A stretch of DNA of 64,000 nt from Cohaesibacter celericrescens (GTDB lineage: Bacteria > Pseudomonadota > Alphaproteobacteria > Rhizobiales > Cohaesibacteraceae): NCBI RefSeq assembly GCF_002866925.1, contig NZ_PKUQ01000055.1, forward strand, positions 361,422-425,421. The letters run 5' to 3'. Positions 8,071 to 16,769 of the stretch are shown piece after piece. Each line of letters opens with the position of its first letter. Position 1 is the stretch's first letter. The position numbers were made by a program, and so were the translations under genes. The notes below the pieces were generated by a model that was given only the letters and a program-made list of their open reading frames with translations, was not told the origin of the DNA and searched no databases.

Positions 8071-9987
8071 ATGCAAAGGCTCGGGGCTATATTTATTGCC
8101 ATTTGTATGGTCGCAATTTCCGTTTCTGCCGGTGCTGTGCTCTACTTCAAGTTCAAACTGTCCATTCCCGAAGCCGCTCCGATCTCCTTTGGAGTGCTGC
8201 TGACTCTGCTGCTCATTCACTATCAAATCAGTCGTGTGCGCGACCGCATGGTGATTGATGAGCAAATGGATGACCTAACGCGTTTGAAGTTGGGTTTGAC
8301 AAAAGAATTGCAAGATGTCCGCGAATTGACACAGCGCTTGGACGGCACTGTATCCGAGCGGATTGAACGCGAGATTGAACCGGTGCTTGCCGAGCTTGAT
8401 ATCATTGGGTCTTTGGTTAAGCAGTTGGCAGAAAGCTGCGCCGAGCTGGATGAGCGTGTGCTCGCCGGCGACAAGCAGGTTGAAGCGGTCAGTTCCAAGC
8501 TGAAGTCGGCCACCCAGTCTGTCAAAGAGCTGGAGGAACTGCTGCGCGCCAATGCGCGCTCTCTGTCCAACAATCGCAATGAGCCAAGTGAGAGACAGGA
8601 AAATAAAAATACGGTAGCAGACGCACTGAGCGCCGCGGCTCAGTCTGCTCCTGAGACAGCACCTGTGCCGGAGAAAATGCCAGTTGCCCAAAGCCCCGCA
8701 GAACCGGAACCTCCAATCCGCGAGGAAGATGAATTGGCCGTGCGTCGGGCTTTGGCTCTCGGCAAGATGGAATTGTTCATGCAACCGGTGGTCTCGCTCC
8801 CTATGCGCAAACCACAATATTACGAGGCGTTAACGCGCCTGAAAAAAGACGACGGCGCATTCATAACACCCGACATCTTCTTGCCGGTTTGCCGCCAGAA
8901 TGGATTTCTGCCAATGCTGGACAGGTTGGCAATCAATGAAGCTTTTCGTCTTCAACGCCGCTTGTCAGATAGAGGCCACCCTGTCGACACGTTCTGTAAT
9001 CTCTCGCTTCAAAGCATTGCCGATACAGATTTCTTCACGCTTATGCGAGATCTGTTCGAGCAAAATAAGGATCTGGCAGAACATGTGATTTTGGAGATTT
9101 CACAGGCAGATTTTCGCAAATTTGGTATTATGGAAGACGAAACTCTGCAGTTGCTGCGCTCAATGGGCTTCCGCATTTCTGTTGACCAAATCACGGATAT
9201 CTCTGTTGATTTTGATGCTTTTGCACGCAAGGGCGTGCGCTTCGCCAAAATAGCTGCGCCAATTTTGACACATCAAGATGCACGGAAGAACTTGGACATT
9301 CACCCCGCCGATTTCTCACGGCTTTTGTCGCGCAAAGGCATTGAACTGGTCGTTACTCACGTCGAGACCGAAAGCAGTTTGGTCGGGTTGATTGATTACA
9401 GTGTGCATTTGGCGCAAGGCAACCATTTCGCTCCTGCCAAGCCGCTTAAAAGTGGCGCCGATGAACAGCGTGCGGCGGCTCAAAGCAGAGTATCGGCATC
9501 TCCGCCTAGTCCGTCTTCAGATGGGAGCCGAGCTTCGCTACAGCCACAGAGTGCCCCAGCCCCTCGTGTGCATGGATTGGGTGACCGAAAATCGGATGGG
9601 GGAGACACCCCGGTATCTAGCAACAGGCGGTTGGGTGAAAATCCGAAAATAGCCCAAGCCCTGCGGGCTATGGCCGCACAGGATAGTGGCGATATGTCAA
9701 CACGGGATCATTTCCGCAATGTGTTGGCTGAAGCTGCGGGACTGGTTGATGCCAGTGAAGGCCGGCCGTCGCCCACAGCTGCCGCGGCGCAAGGTGCATC
9801 TGGTTTGACAAATCATTCACCTGCCAGCGATGATTATGGCTTTAAAACGGGCATCGATCGCGGCCAGTTTGTCGATCTTTCTGAACCGACCTCTCCTGTC
9901 CGCAAGCAAGAGAATAGAAGGACCAGCGCCTCATCCGGTCCCACGGATGCTTCTGGGCCGGATCGTTTTGAACGTTTGATTCGGTAA
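8071..9987 (+). CDS. Membrane-anchored protein with degenerate EAL domain
   Basis: A 638-residue protein. Two transmembrane helices (about residues 3-23 and 31-50) precede a long coiled coil (about 60-170), a Pro/Ala-rich linker, an EAL domain (about 225-470) and a low-complexity tail. The EAL motif itself is present (YEALTRL near 252), and FCNLS and LEIS keep the metal-binding Asn and Glu. The DDFGTG loop is replaced by VDQITD near 371, and the AEGVET motif is THVET. The domain therefore probably does not hydrolyse cyclic di-GMP and may bind it or act structurally. Start at ATG 8071 has GGAG 8 bases upstream. The order resembles rhizobial EAL proteins of unknown role. Confidence 0.75.
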   Translation: MQRLGAIFIAICMVAISVSAGAVLYFKFKLSIPEAAPISFGVLLTLLLIHYQISRVRDRMVIDEQMDDLTRLKLGLTKELQDVRELTQRLDGTVSERIEREIEPVLAELDIIGSLVKQLAESCAELDERVLAGDKQVEAVSSKLKSATQSVKELEELLRANARSLSNNRNEPSERQENKNTVADALSAAAQSAPETAPVPEKMPVAQSPAEPEPPIREEDELAVRRALALGKMELFMQPVVSLPMRKPQYYEALTRLKKDDGAFITPDIFLPVCRQNGFLPMLDRLAINEAFRLQRRLSDRGHPVDTFCNLSLQSIADTDFFTLMRDLFEQNKDLAEHVILEISQADFRKFGIMEDETLQLLRSMGFRISVDQITDISVDFDAFARKGVRFAKIAAPILTHQDARKNLDIHPADFSRLLSRKGIELVVTHVETESSLVGLIDYSVHLAQGNHFAPAKPLKSGADEQRAAAQSRVSASPPSPSSDGSRASLQPQSAPAPRVHGLGDRKSDGGDTPVSSNRRLGENPKIAQALRAMAAQDSGDMSTRDHFRNVLAEAAGLVDASEGRPSPTAAAAQGASGLTNHSPASDDYGFKTGIDRGQFVDLSEPTSPVRKQENRRTSASSGPTDASGPDRFERLIR

Positions 9988-10171
9988 TTTTGGCACGTTT
10001 CTAAGCAGCGGATTACCGAGTGTGGGGCCAATGAAGGTCGACAATATGCCTGTGCTTTGAAAGGCTCACCCCCTTGACCTGATGATTATGACAGGGGACA
10101 AAAGAAACGATATTGGTCGGAAAGCGCCAAATTGGCTCAATCCACTTACTTCCCGAACAAAGGGTCTTGCT

Positions 10172-11029
10172 ATGTCTTCCCGAATTCCCGGTTTGTCTGC
10201 CATCGCACCGCGCTACAAAGGGGTGTTGTCTGACATTTGGGGTGTCTTGCATAATGGCGTCCATTATAACGAAGATGCTGTTCAGGCGCTGACACAGTTT
10301 CGCAAGGAAGTCGGGCCTGTGGTGCTTATTACCAATGCGCCGCGTCCTTCAGGTCCCATTCGTGAACAACTGGACGGGTTGAATGTGCCGCATGCGTGTT
10401 ATGACGATATCGTCACTTCGGGTGATGTCACGCGCGATGCGCTGGCCGCGACGGGCAAGTCAAAATTATTACATATAGGACCAGAGCGCGATTTTCCTCT
10501 TTATGAGGGGTTGGGCCTATCGTTGGTTGGTGAAGAAGAGGCCGAAATCATCTGCTGCACCGGATTGTTCGATGATAATTCTGAGACCCCTGATGATTAT
10601 GATGAAATGTTGCAATCATTGGCCAAGCGTCAATTGCCTTTCATTTGCGCCAACCCTGATCGAGTGGTCGATAAGGGCGGAAAAATGCTCTATTGCGCTG
10701 GCGCACTGGCTGATCGGTTCGAAGCTTATGGCGGTGAAACATTTTTGGTTGGCAAACCGCAATCTCCTATCTATGACGCATCCATTGCTGCTCTCAACCG
10801 TGCCAACGGCAATCCGATAGATAAATCAGGCATTTTGATTATCGGAGACTCTTTACCTACAGATATGCGCGGCGGTCACTATCAGAAGATTGACTCTCTC
10901 TTCATAACCGCCGGTATACATGCCGAAGATTTTGGCCCAGCCGACACGCCTGACGATTCTCGCGTCACCCTCCGGCTCGGACATGAAGATGTCGATTCCA
11001 TCGGGTTTATGACACGATTGGCTTGGTGA
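10172..11029 (+). CDS. TIGR01459 family HAD-type hydrolase
   Basis: HAD-superfamily phosphatase of 285 residues. Motif I is SDIWGVLHNG, where the first Asp would be the nucleophile; motif II is LITNAPRPS; motif IV is GDSLPTDMRGG. The cap position and the CANPDRVVDKGG segment match the NagD/4-nitrophenylphosphatase-like TIGR01459 group found mainly in alphaproteobacteria. The substrate is probably a small phosphorylated metabolite but is not known. Start at ATG 10172 has AAAGGG 7 bases upstream; the frame is open to 10082. It is followed by ygfZ on the same strand. Confidence 0.8.
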   Translation: MSSRIPGLSAIAPRYKGVLSDIWGVLHNGVHYNEDAVQALTQFRKEVGPVVLITNAPRPSGPIREQLDGLNVPHACYDDIVTSGDVTRDALAATGKSKLLHIGPERDFPLYEGLGLSLVGEEEAEIICCTGLFDDNSETPDDYDEMLQSLAKRQLPFICANPDRVVDKGGKMLYCAGALADRFEAYGGETFLVGKPQSPIYDASIAALNRANGNPIDKSGILIIGDSLPTDMRGGHYQKIDSLFITAGIHAEDFGPADTPDDSRVTLRLGHEDVDSIGFMTRLAW

Positions 11030-11196
11030 TCGCTCATTGGTGCGATCTCAATGATAATCTTGTCTTGTTTGATGGGGCAGAACGCCTATTTTGTGAGTGT
11101 GTCAGGGAACAGGTCAATTGGCTTGGCCTGATCACACCAAAGCGGACTTGCGTGTGTTGGCCTAAATCATTTCGTCATTGATCAGGAGATCCTTTT

Positions 11197-12021
11197 ATGT
11201 CTACTACGCCTATTCTCCATCTTGCTCATCGTGCGTTGGTTCGGCTGTCAGGGTCAGAGGCCGAAAGCCTGCTGCAGAGACTGATAACCACTGACCTGGA
11301 TGATGTTTCTGTCGGGGACGCAGGGTATGGGGCATTGCTGACACCTCAAGGCAAAATCTTGATGGATTTCCTTGTTACGCGGCAATCGGATGGATTCTTA
11401 TTCGATCTGGATCAAGATCAGCTTGAGGCCTTTGTTAAAAAAATGATCCTCTATCGCATGCGGTCTGATGTCACCATCGAGCCGATGCCCGATTCTGTCG
11501 GTGTTTCTCTCAAAGCCATTAAGGGAGCCATCCGCGATCCGCGCGCCACACAACTTGGTTGGCGCATATATGGAGATAGGAAAGGCTGGCAATCCAGTGA
11601 TGCATTAAAGAACGACTACCTTGAACGCTATATTGAAGCCGTGGTGCCGCAATCGGGGGTGGATTTTACACCCGGAGATGTTTTTCCGCACGATATCAAT
11701 TTCGATTTCCTGGGTGGCCTGGATTTTGAAAAAGGCTGCTATGTCGGGCAGGAAGTGGTTTCTCGCATGCAGCATCGTGGCACCGCACGACGCCGCTTGG
11801 TCCGCATAACAAGCGAGCACGCTTTGCCTGCAACCGGCACTCCAATTACAGCGGATGGCAAAGTCGTCGGCGCATTGGGGACGGTTGCGGGGAACAAGGC
11901 ATTGGCACAGGTGCGTATTGATCGTGTTTCAGAAGCCAACGGTGCCGGCACACCCTTGCAAGTCGAGGAAATTCAACCAACAGTCGAAGTTCCTGATTAT
12001 GCTAATTTTACTATCGACTGA
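11197..12021 (+). CDS. ygfZ: Folate-binding protein YgfZ (Fe-S cluster assembly)
   Basis: A 274-residue GcvT-fold protein. The diagnostic motif KGCYVGQEVVSR lies near residues 178-189 and carries the conserved functional cysteine of YgfZ/IBA57 proteins. These proteins use tetrahydrofolate and help assemble or repair certain 4Fe-4S enzymes, such as the methylthiotransferase MiaB. The N-terminus (LAHRALVRLSGSEAESLLQRLITTDL) is typical. Cytoplasmic. An AGGAG ribosome site lies upstream of ATG 11197. Confidence 0.88.
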   Translation: MSTTPILHLAHRALVRLSGSEAESLLQRLITTDLDDVSVGDAGYGALLTPQGKILMDFLVTRQSDGFLFDLDQDQLEAFVKKMILYRMRSDVTIEPMPDSVGVSLKAIKGAIRDPRATQLGWRIYGDRKGWQSSDALKNDYLERYIEAVVPQSGVDFTPGDVFPHDINFDFLGGLDFEKGCYVGQEVVSRMQHRGTARRRLVRITSEHALPATGTPITADGKVVGALGTVAGNKALAQVRIDRVSEANGAGTPLQVEEIQPTVEVPDYANFTID

Positions 12022-12201
12022 GAATGTAATAAGTTTATATCCAAGTATTAATTCCGGTCAAAATGCGTCAGATTTGTTTATTTATACTTAATTTCACCGA
12101 TTTCATGGTTAGCCATTCATTGAAATACGTATAAATTTTGTTTTTGTTAAGCATCTTCACCCTACACTGGCTCAATTGGGGAACGTTTGGGGACGCGCAA
12201 C

Positions 12202-12537
12202 ATGTCTAGTGAATTTTTGGCGCTTGAAGCGCTTGTGGCTGATATCGCTGTTTTTGCCAAGAAGCAAATAGACACCGCAAATCTTTCGGGGCCTCGATTT
12301 GGTGCATATGTCAAACTGGCTTGGTTTGGACAGGCGGGGGATCCGTGTCATTCCGATTGTCAGAACATCATTGATGCTTTGCAACTGTTGCGAGACCTTG
12401 ACGATAACAGCGAGATTGACACATTCTATGTGGCAATGACCGCCTCTTCGATGGGATGTTTCCCCAATATTGAGAATGTCCCCGGCGATTTCGATGCAAT
12501 CCGGCGCATGTCAGCCCAGTTACGGCACGTGGCTTAA
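12202..12537 (+). CDS. Hypothetical protein, 111 residues
   Basis: Not recognised. A soluble, mildly acidic protein with no signal peptide. The N-terminal third is helical (EFLALEALVADIAVFAKKQ), and there are three cysteines (two close together in GDPCHSDCQN) that could bind metal or form a disulfide. ATG 12202 has GGGGA 8 bases upstream. The preceding 180 bases are strongly AT-rich and probably contain its promoter. It is convergent with the MoaB gene, 17 bases away. Confidence 0.6.
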   Translation: MSSEFLALEALVADIAVFAKKQIDTANLSGPRFGAYVKLAWFGQAGDPCHSDCQNIIDALQLLRDLDDNSEIDTFYVAMTASSMGCFPNIENVPGDFDAIRRMSAQLRHVA

Positions 12538-12554
12538 GCTCTTGTGTTTATTCT

Positions 12555-13109
12555 TTATCTTTGCAACTTCTGTCGCTTGAGATGTTCGTCGAGCCGCGGC
12601 ATGATTTCAACAAAATTGCAGGGCATATGCCGATAGTCCAACTGGCTTGCAAAAATCCCGTCCCAAGCATCTTTGCACGCTCCACTGGAACCGGGAATAC
12701 AGAAAATATAGGTCGCGCCAGCCACACCACCTGTGGCGCGCGATTGAATGGTGGAGGTTCCAATTTTTTCAAATGAAATTTTGTGAAACAACCAAGAGAA
12801 GCCATCCATTTGCTTCTCGAACAACGGCATCATCGCTTCCGGCGTTACATCGCGGCCCGTAAACCCGGTGCCTCCAGTGGAGATAACCACATCAACCGAT
12901 ATGTCAGCAATCCATTGCTTGACTTGGGTCTGAATGGCTTCGATATCGTCTTTGACAATGGCCCTGTCTGCCAGAATATGACCGGCTTTTTGTAAACGAT
13001 CCACCAGCACCTGTCCGGACTTGTCATCGGCAAGCGTTCGGGTGTCGGATACCGTTAATATGGCGATCTTCATGGGAATGAAGTCGCGTGTGCCGATCGC
13101 GTGTGCCAT
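12555..13109 (-). CDS. moaB: Molybdenum cofactor biosynthesis protein B
   Basis: A 184-residue MoaB/Mog family protein that adenylylates molybdopterin during Moco synthesis. The signature ISTGGTGFTGRDVTPEA is present, and IFCIPGSSGACKDAWDGI matches the C-terminal substrate loop. The N-terminus IAILTVSDTRTLADDKSGQVLVDRL is typical. No other moa or moe gene is nearby. Separation of MoaB from Mog rests on length and general similarity. Confidence 0.88.
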   Translation of the reverse strand: MAHAIGTRDFIPMKIAILTVSDTRTLADDKSGQVLVDRLQKAGHILADRAIVKDDIEAIQTQVKQWIADISVDVVISTGGTGFTGRDVTPEAMMPLFEKQMDGFSWLFHKISFEKIGTSTIQSRATGGVAGATYIFCIPGSSGACKDAWDGIFASQLDYRHMPCNFVEIMPRLDEHLKRQKLQR

Positions 13110-13238
13110 GTTTGGGTTCCCGTCTTTTCAATTGATTGACTGTGATCTACTTGAGTGGCGTTTGGCTAGTAAAGCAAAGCCTTGTGCGGCGTTTGAAGTC
13201 AAGAGAGGGATGCAATCAAATGATAAAAGCAATCAAAT

Positions 13239-13862
13239 CTATCGGGCAATATAGCGATCGCGCCGATGGTTGAGGGCAATGATGCCGTTCAGGATCAATG
13301 AACCGAATATTGACCAGGTCACCACCTCGAGAGGGAAGAAAAAAAGCGCCGTCGCGAACAACACCAGATCAAAAATCTGTTGTACATAGCCAGCTCGGAA
13401 TCCGGTTGATTCCTGTATGGTCAGTGCCATAGCACCTGCACCGCCAAGACTACCCTCATGTCGTATAATGGCCAAAAGGCCAGAGCCGGTCAGCGCCCCA
13501 AACGCCAGAGTTCCAACCAACGGATTAAGGGATTCAAAGACGATGGTCGCGGGTATAATCTCCACCAAAACCGACATGGCCGCAACGCAGATGGCAGACT
13601 TGACCGTAAACCGTAGCCCCAGCCGTTTATAGGTGAACCAATAGAACGGTATGTTGACAAGGAAAAAGACCACGCCAAACTTGTACCCCGTTGTATAGGC
13701 AATAAGCAGGGCAAGTCCAGCCGTTTGTCCTGTGAGAAACCCCAGATGTGTCAGGAAAACAAGGCCGATCGCACAAGAAAAAATGCCATAAGCCAAACCT
13801 TGTAAGTCGTCAAACAGGCTGTGTTTTTCAATTGTTGTTTTGGTGTCGGTTGAAATGGACAT
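13239..13862 (-). CDS. YitT family membrane protein
   Basis: A 207-residue membrane protein with five to six hydrophobic segments. The pattern GLVFLTHLGFLTGQTAGLALLIAYTTG, NIPFYWFTYKRLG and GSLGGAGAMAL matches the N-terminal membrane domain of YitT/DUF161. The C-terminal DUF2179 cytoplasmic domain of longer family members is absent. The function of the family is unknown. Its promoter should lie in the AT-rich bases after 13862. Confidence 0.8.
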   Translation of the reverse strand: MSISTDTKTTIEKHSLFDDLQGLAYGIFSCAIGLVFLTHLGFLTGQTAGLALLIAYTTGYKFGVVFFLVNIPFYWFTYKRLGLRFTVKSAICVAAMSVLVEIIPATIVFESLNPLVGTLAFGALTGSGLLAIIRHEGSLGGAGAMALTIQESTGFRAGYVQQIFDLVLFATALFFFPLEVVTWSIFGSLILNGIIALNHRRDRYIAR

Positions 13863-14027
13863 TTGATCTCAGAATGGTTGGATATGAGGGAAAAATAATC
13901 GAAATATCTTACAATTACGATGTATCCAACTAAGCCAAGACTTACCAGCGCAAAATTTATCACTTTGCTTAGATTATAGGCAAATCAACGTGATGCGAAT
14001 TACTAGGGCAGGGAGGGTCAAGAAAAG

Positions 14028-14149
14028 ATCCGTCTTTGAGAATGGAAAGACGCCTTGGGGAGACATCTTTTCGATCTTCAAACCCCTATCAACTAGGCCT
14101 GTGGGGACAGACGCCAATGACAAAGTTTGGGTGCGCCCAAAGACGGATC
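14028..14149. ncRNA. Candidate structured RNA closed by a 12-bp stem
   Basis: The 675 bases between yitT and glyQ have no convincing gene. GATCCGTCTTTG (14028-14039) pairs perfectly with CAAAGACGGATC (14138-14149), enclosing about 100 bases with smaller hairpins such as CTGT/ACAG around 14100-14110. A second perfect hairpin, TTTGGG-TGCG-CCCAAA (14126-14141), uses part of the same 3' strand, so the two are partly mutually exclusive. I looked for signatures of SRP RNA, RNase P RNA and tmRNA and did not find them. The strand and identity are unknown; 6S-like RNA or a glyQ leader are possible. Confidence 0.35.
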
Positions 14150-14537
14150 GCCGGCCTCATGGCTTGGGAACCACAAGGTCGGACAAGTTGTTCTTCACTT
14201 TTTTCTTTTCCGTTAGACCAGCATCTGTGCCGCATCTCCTGATCCAACGGTAAGGCTAATCTACACTGTGCAGCCTGAACGCTAACTGATGTCGCTGTTC
14301 ATCGGAGGTTAACGCGATTAATAAAGAGCAGACTTTAAGAGCCTTGAAGCGTAACGGGCACCTAGCTGAATGGTAAACCAATATTCGGCACTGCGTAATT
14401 GCGCATATGCAGCGCCATTGGACCTGCATATGTATCAAGAAAAACACGCTTTCCTTATAGCACGGTTTGGACTAGGGTCCGCTCAAAGCATTCTAGGTAA
14501 AAGCATTCCAAGTATGAGAGACGAGACAGACAGGAAG

Positions 14538-15473
14538 ATGACCGACATTCTTGCCCCCCACATGCAGCCCGCCCGCTCTTTTCAGGGTATGATTCTGGCG
14601 TTGCAACAATATTGGGCCGATTACGGCTGCGCAGTTCTTCAGCCTTATGACATGGAAGTGGGAGCGGGTACCTTCCATCCTGCAACGACGTTGCGTGCAT
14701 TGGGGCCAAGACCTTGGCGCGCTGCCTATGTGCAGCCGTCACGCCGCCCAACTGATGGCCGTTATGGGGAAAACCCAAACCGGTTGCAGCATTATTATCA
14801 ATTTCAAGTGTTGCTAAAACCGAGCCCAAAAGACTTGCAGGATTTGTATCTTGGGTCCCTCAAGGCGATTGGTATTGACAGTTCTATCCACGATATCCGC
14901 TTTGTGGAAGACGACTGGGAAAGTCCGACTCTTGGTGCTTGGGGCCTCGGGTGGGAATGCTGGTGCGATGGTATGGAAGTCTCCCAGTTCACTTATTTTC
15001 AGCAAGTTTGTGGCATCGAATGTGCGCCCGTGGCGGGTGAATTGACATATGGTCTGGAACGCATCGCCATGTATGTTCAGGGCGTCGATAATGTCTATGA
15101 CCTGAACTACAATGGCCGCGATGGCGACGAGAAAATTTCTTATGGTGACGTGTTCTTGCAAGCCGAGCAAGAATACTCCCGTCACAATTTCGAATATGCC
15201 AACACCGAAATGCTCTTTCGCCATTTCAAGGATGCCGAAGAAGAATGCAAGGCGTTGCTGGCTCAAGGGGCAGGCGGCGAAATGCATTTGTGTGTGATGC
15301 CCGCCTATGACCAGTGCATCAAGGCCTCCCACGTGTTCAACCTGTTGGACGCGCGCGGTGTAATCTCGGTGACCGAGCGCCAAAGTTATATTTTGCGCGT
15401 GCGTGAATTGTCCAAGGCATGCGGAGAAGCTTATTTGCAAACCAACGCAGGTGGTCTTGGCTACGGCAAGTAA
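14538..15473 (+). CDS. glyQ: Glycyl-tRNA synthetase alpha subunit
   Basis: Alpha subunit of the tetrameric (alpha2 beta2) glycyl-tRNA synthetase, which charges tRNA-Gly. The 311 residues match the family's usual length. Motifs such as FQGMILALQQYWADYGCAV, EVGAGTFHPATTLRALGP, WECWCDGMEVSQFTYFQQ and ELTYGLERIAMYVQ are near-invariant. The frame is open from 14370, but the conserved protein begins at ATG 14538. The beta subunit gene glyS, often downstream, does not follow: a strong terminator comes 18 bases after the stop, so glyQ is a single-gene transcript here. Confidence 0.95.
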   Translation: MTDILAPHMQPARSFQGMILALQQYWADYGCAVLQPYDMEVGAGTFHPATTLRALGPRPWRAAYVQPSRRPTDGRYGENPNRLQHYYQFQVLLKPSPKDLQDLYLGSLKAIGIDSSIHDIRFVEDDWESPTLGAWGLGWECWCDGMEVSQFTYFQQVCGIECAPVAGELTYGLERIAMYVQGVDNVYDLNYNGRDGDEKISYGDVFLQAEQEYSRHNFEYANTEMLFRHFKDAEEECKALLAQGAGGEMHLCVMPAYDQCIKASHVFNLLDARGVISVTERQSYILRVRELSKACGEAYLQTNAGGLGYGK

Positions 15474-15490
15474 TCAAAACGGAATTTAAA

Positions 15491-15529
15491 AAACCGGCGT
15501 CAGATTATTTATCTGACGCCGGTTTTTTT
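15491..15529 (+). terminator. Intrinsic terminator of glyQ
   Basis: A perfect 14-bp stem (AAACCGGCGTCAGA/TCTGACGCCGGTTT) with a 7-base loop is followed by seven T residues. It lies just after the glyQ stop codon and is the strongest terminator in this half of the window. Confidence 0.9.
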
Positions 15530-15578
15530 GTTTTATGGATGGGCAATCGTCACTTATTCTTTCCGTTCCCACCCGAAT

Positions 15579-16622
15579 TTAGTTTTTCGTCGCATTGCTG
15601 CTTGCGTTGCTATTCTCGGAGTTCCCGGCCCCATTGCTGTTGCCGGGACTAGAGCTAGATGAGCTGGAGGAACTAGAGCTGGAGGAACTGGAACTCGAGC
15701 TGTTGCTGGATGCGCTGCTACTGGCACTGCTGTTCTCGGAATTCCCCGCGCCATCGCTATTACCGGGGCTTGAACTCTCGGCTGACGCCTGCGCTTGTTC
15801 GGCTTGAGCTGCCTCGACTTCCGCGTCAGTTGCATCGGGATCCGCAGCAATCGCAGCGGCCTTAGCGGCAGCTTTCCGCTCAAGCCAGCTCAACTTCCGT
15901 TTCGAAATAGTCAGTGCCTTGGCTTCGGAAACGGATATTGTCTTTTTCCCAGTTCCCGGTTTCAATGCAAGGATCTTGCCTTTAACTTTCACTGTGGCGT
16001 AGAAGTTCGGTTTGGCTATTTTACCTTTGATCTTTCTAACTTTGACTTTCTTGCCTGGTGCTTGCACCTGCATCTGACTTGCGCCGCTAGCTGATCTGAC
16101 AACAGAAGCAGACTGACCGCGTGTAATATCGGTTGTCGCACCTGTTGAACTGTCTGAAACTTCCACTGTCCCAGAACTCACCGAAACTTCTGTGCGGCCC
16201 TCGTGTACGTCAACTTTGAAGGTTGTTCCCTTTACGACGGCGATCAGATAGGGCGTTCTGACGCTGAAATGTTTCACATCGCGCTTGTTGACGGTCAAAT
16301 CCAAACGACCACTTTGGTGCAGGATCAGCGTCTTGCCGGGTCTACTATATTTGGCTGGAGGCAGCGCCATAATCGCGCCAGAACCCACTTGAATGCTTTC
16401 TTTTCCGCGGGTCAATAACAAACGTGTCCGTGCTCGGGTCGAAAGTGTTTGACCAGGGTGTAAGGCCATTCCACGACGTACTTTAATTGCTTTTACCCCT
16501 TTTGCCGCAATAAAGGCGGTGCCTTGGAGTTTCGCAACAATCCAACTATGGTCGGCTTGAGCCCTGACCTGAAGCGAAAGGGATGCCAATACAACAAATA
16601 CTGTAATACGCAGAAAAAACAT
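15579..16622 (-). CDS. Secreted FecR-domain protein with serine-rich tail
   Basis: A 347-residue exported protein. Signal peptide MFFLRITVFVVLASLSLQVRA, then a FecR domain (about residues 25-190: GTAFIAAKGVKAIKV, PGQTLSTRARTRLLL, IQVGSGAIMALP, HFSVRTPYLIAVVKGTTFKV, TEVSVSSGTVEV). A basic segment follows, with an Ala/Glu-rich coil near 250-280. The tail carries two copies of PGNSxGAGNSEN around an almost pure serine run. There is no sigma factor or TonB receptor nearby, so this is not the classical Fec signalling protein. ATG 16622 has GAGGA 5 bases upstream. A paralogue is at 57120-58055. Function unknown; a cell-surface or periplasmic scaffold is possible. Confidence 0.75.
   Translation of the reverse strand: MFFLRITVFVVLASLSLQVRAQADHSWIVAKLQGTAFIAAKGVKAIKVRRGMALHPGQTLSTRARTRLLLTRGKESIQVGSGAIMALPPAKYSRPGKTLILHQSGRLDLTVNKRDVKHFSVRTPYLIAVVKGTTFKVDVHEGRTEVSVSSGTVEVSDSSTGATTDITRGQSASVVRSASGASQMQVQAPGKKVKVRKIKGKIAKPNFYATVKVKGKILALKPGTGKKTISVSEAKALTISKRKLSWLERKAAAKAAAIAADPDATDAEVEAAQAEQAQASAESSSPGNSDGAGNSENSSASSSASSNSSSSSSSSSSSSSSSSSSPGNSNGAGNSENSNASSNATKN
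15648..15716 (-). repeat. Serine-codon tandem repeat in the FecR-protein tail
   Basis: On the plus strand the unit GAGCTGGAGGAACT(A/G) occurs twice in a row (15661-15675 and 15676-15690) with degenerate copies on both sides. Read on the minus strand this encodes the poly-serine run. Such short-period repeats can expand or contract by slippage, so the tail length may vary between strains. Confidence 0.7.
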
Positions 16623-16769
16623 CGGTTTCCTCACCTGTTTCGACCCGTTTTGGTAAAAATAACAATGAGAAATGTACAAATATATAAACCGATTATATTT
16701 ATGTTGCTTTATTTTGAATTTTCTGGAGTTTGATGATTTTATTGTGTTATTACTTATATAGCATTGGTT

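Noticed and set aside
13990..14253. Overlapping open frames upstream of glyQ
   Set aside because: They coincide with the strongly base-paired segment 14028-14149, have no ribosome site and do not look like protein.
15595..15807. Leucine/glutamate-rich open frame on the plus strand
   Set aside because: It is the complement of the serine-rich tail of the FecR gene, which has a signal peptide and a ribosome site on the other strand.
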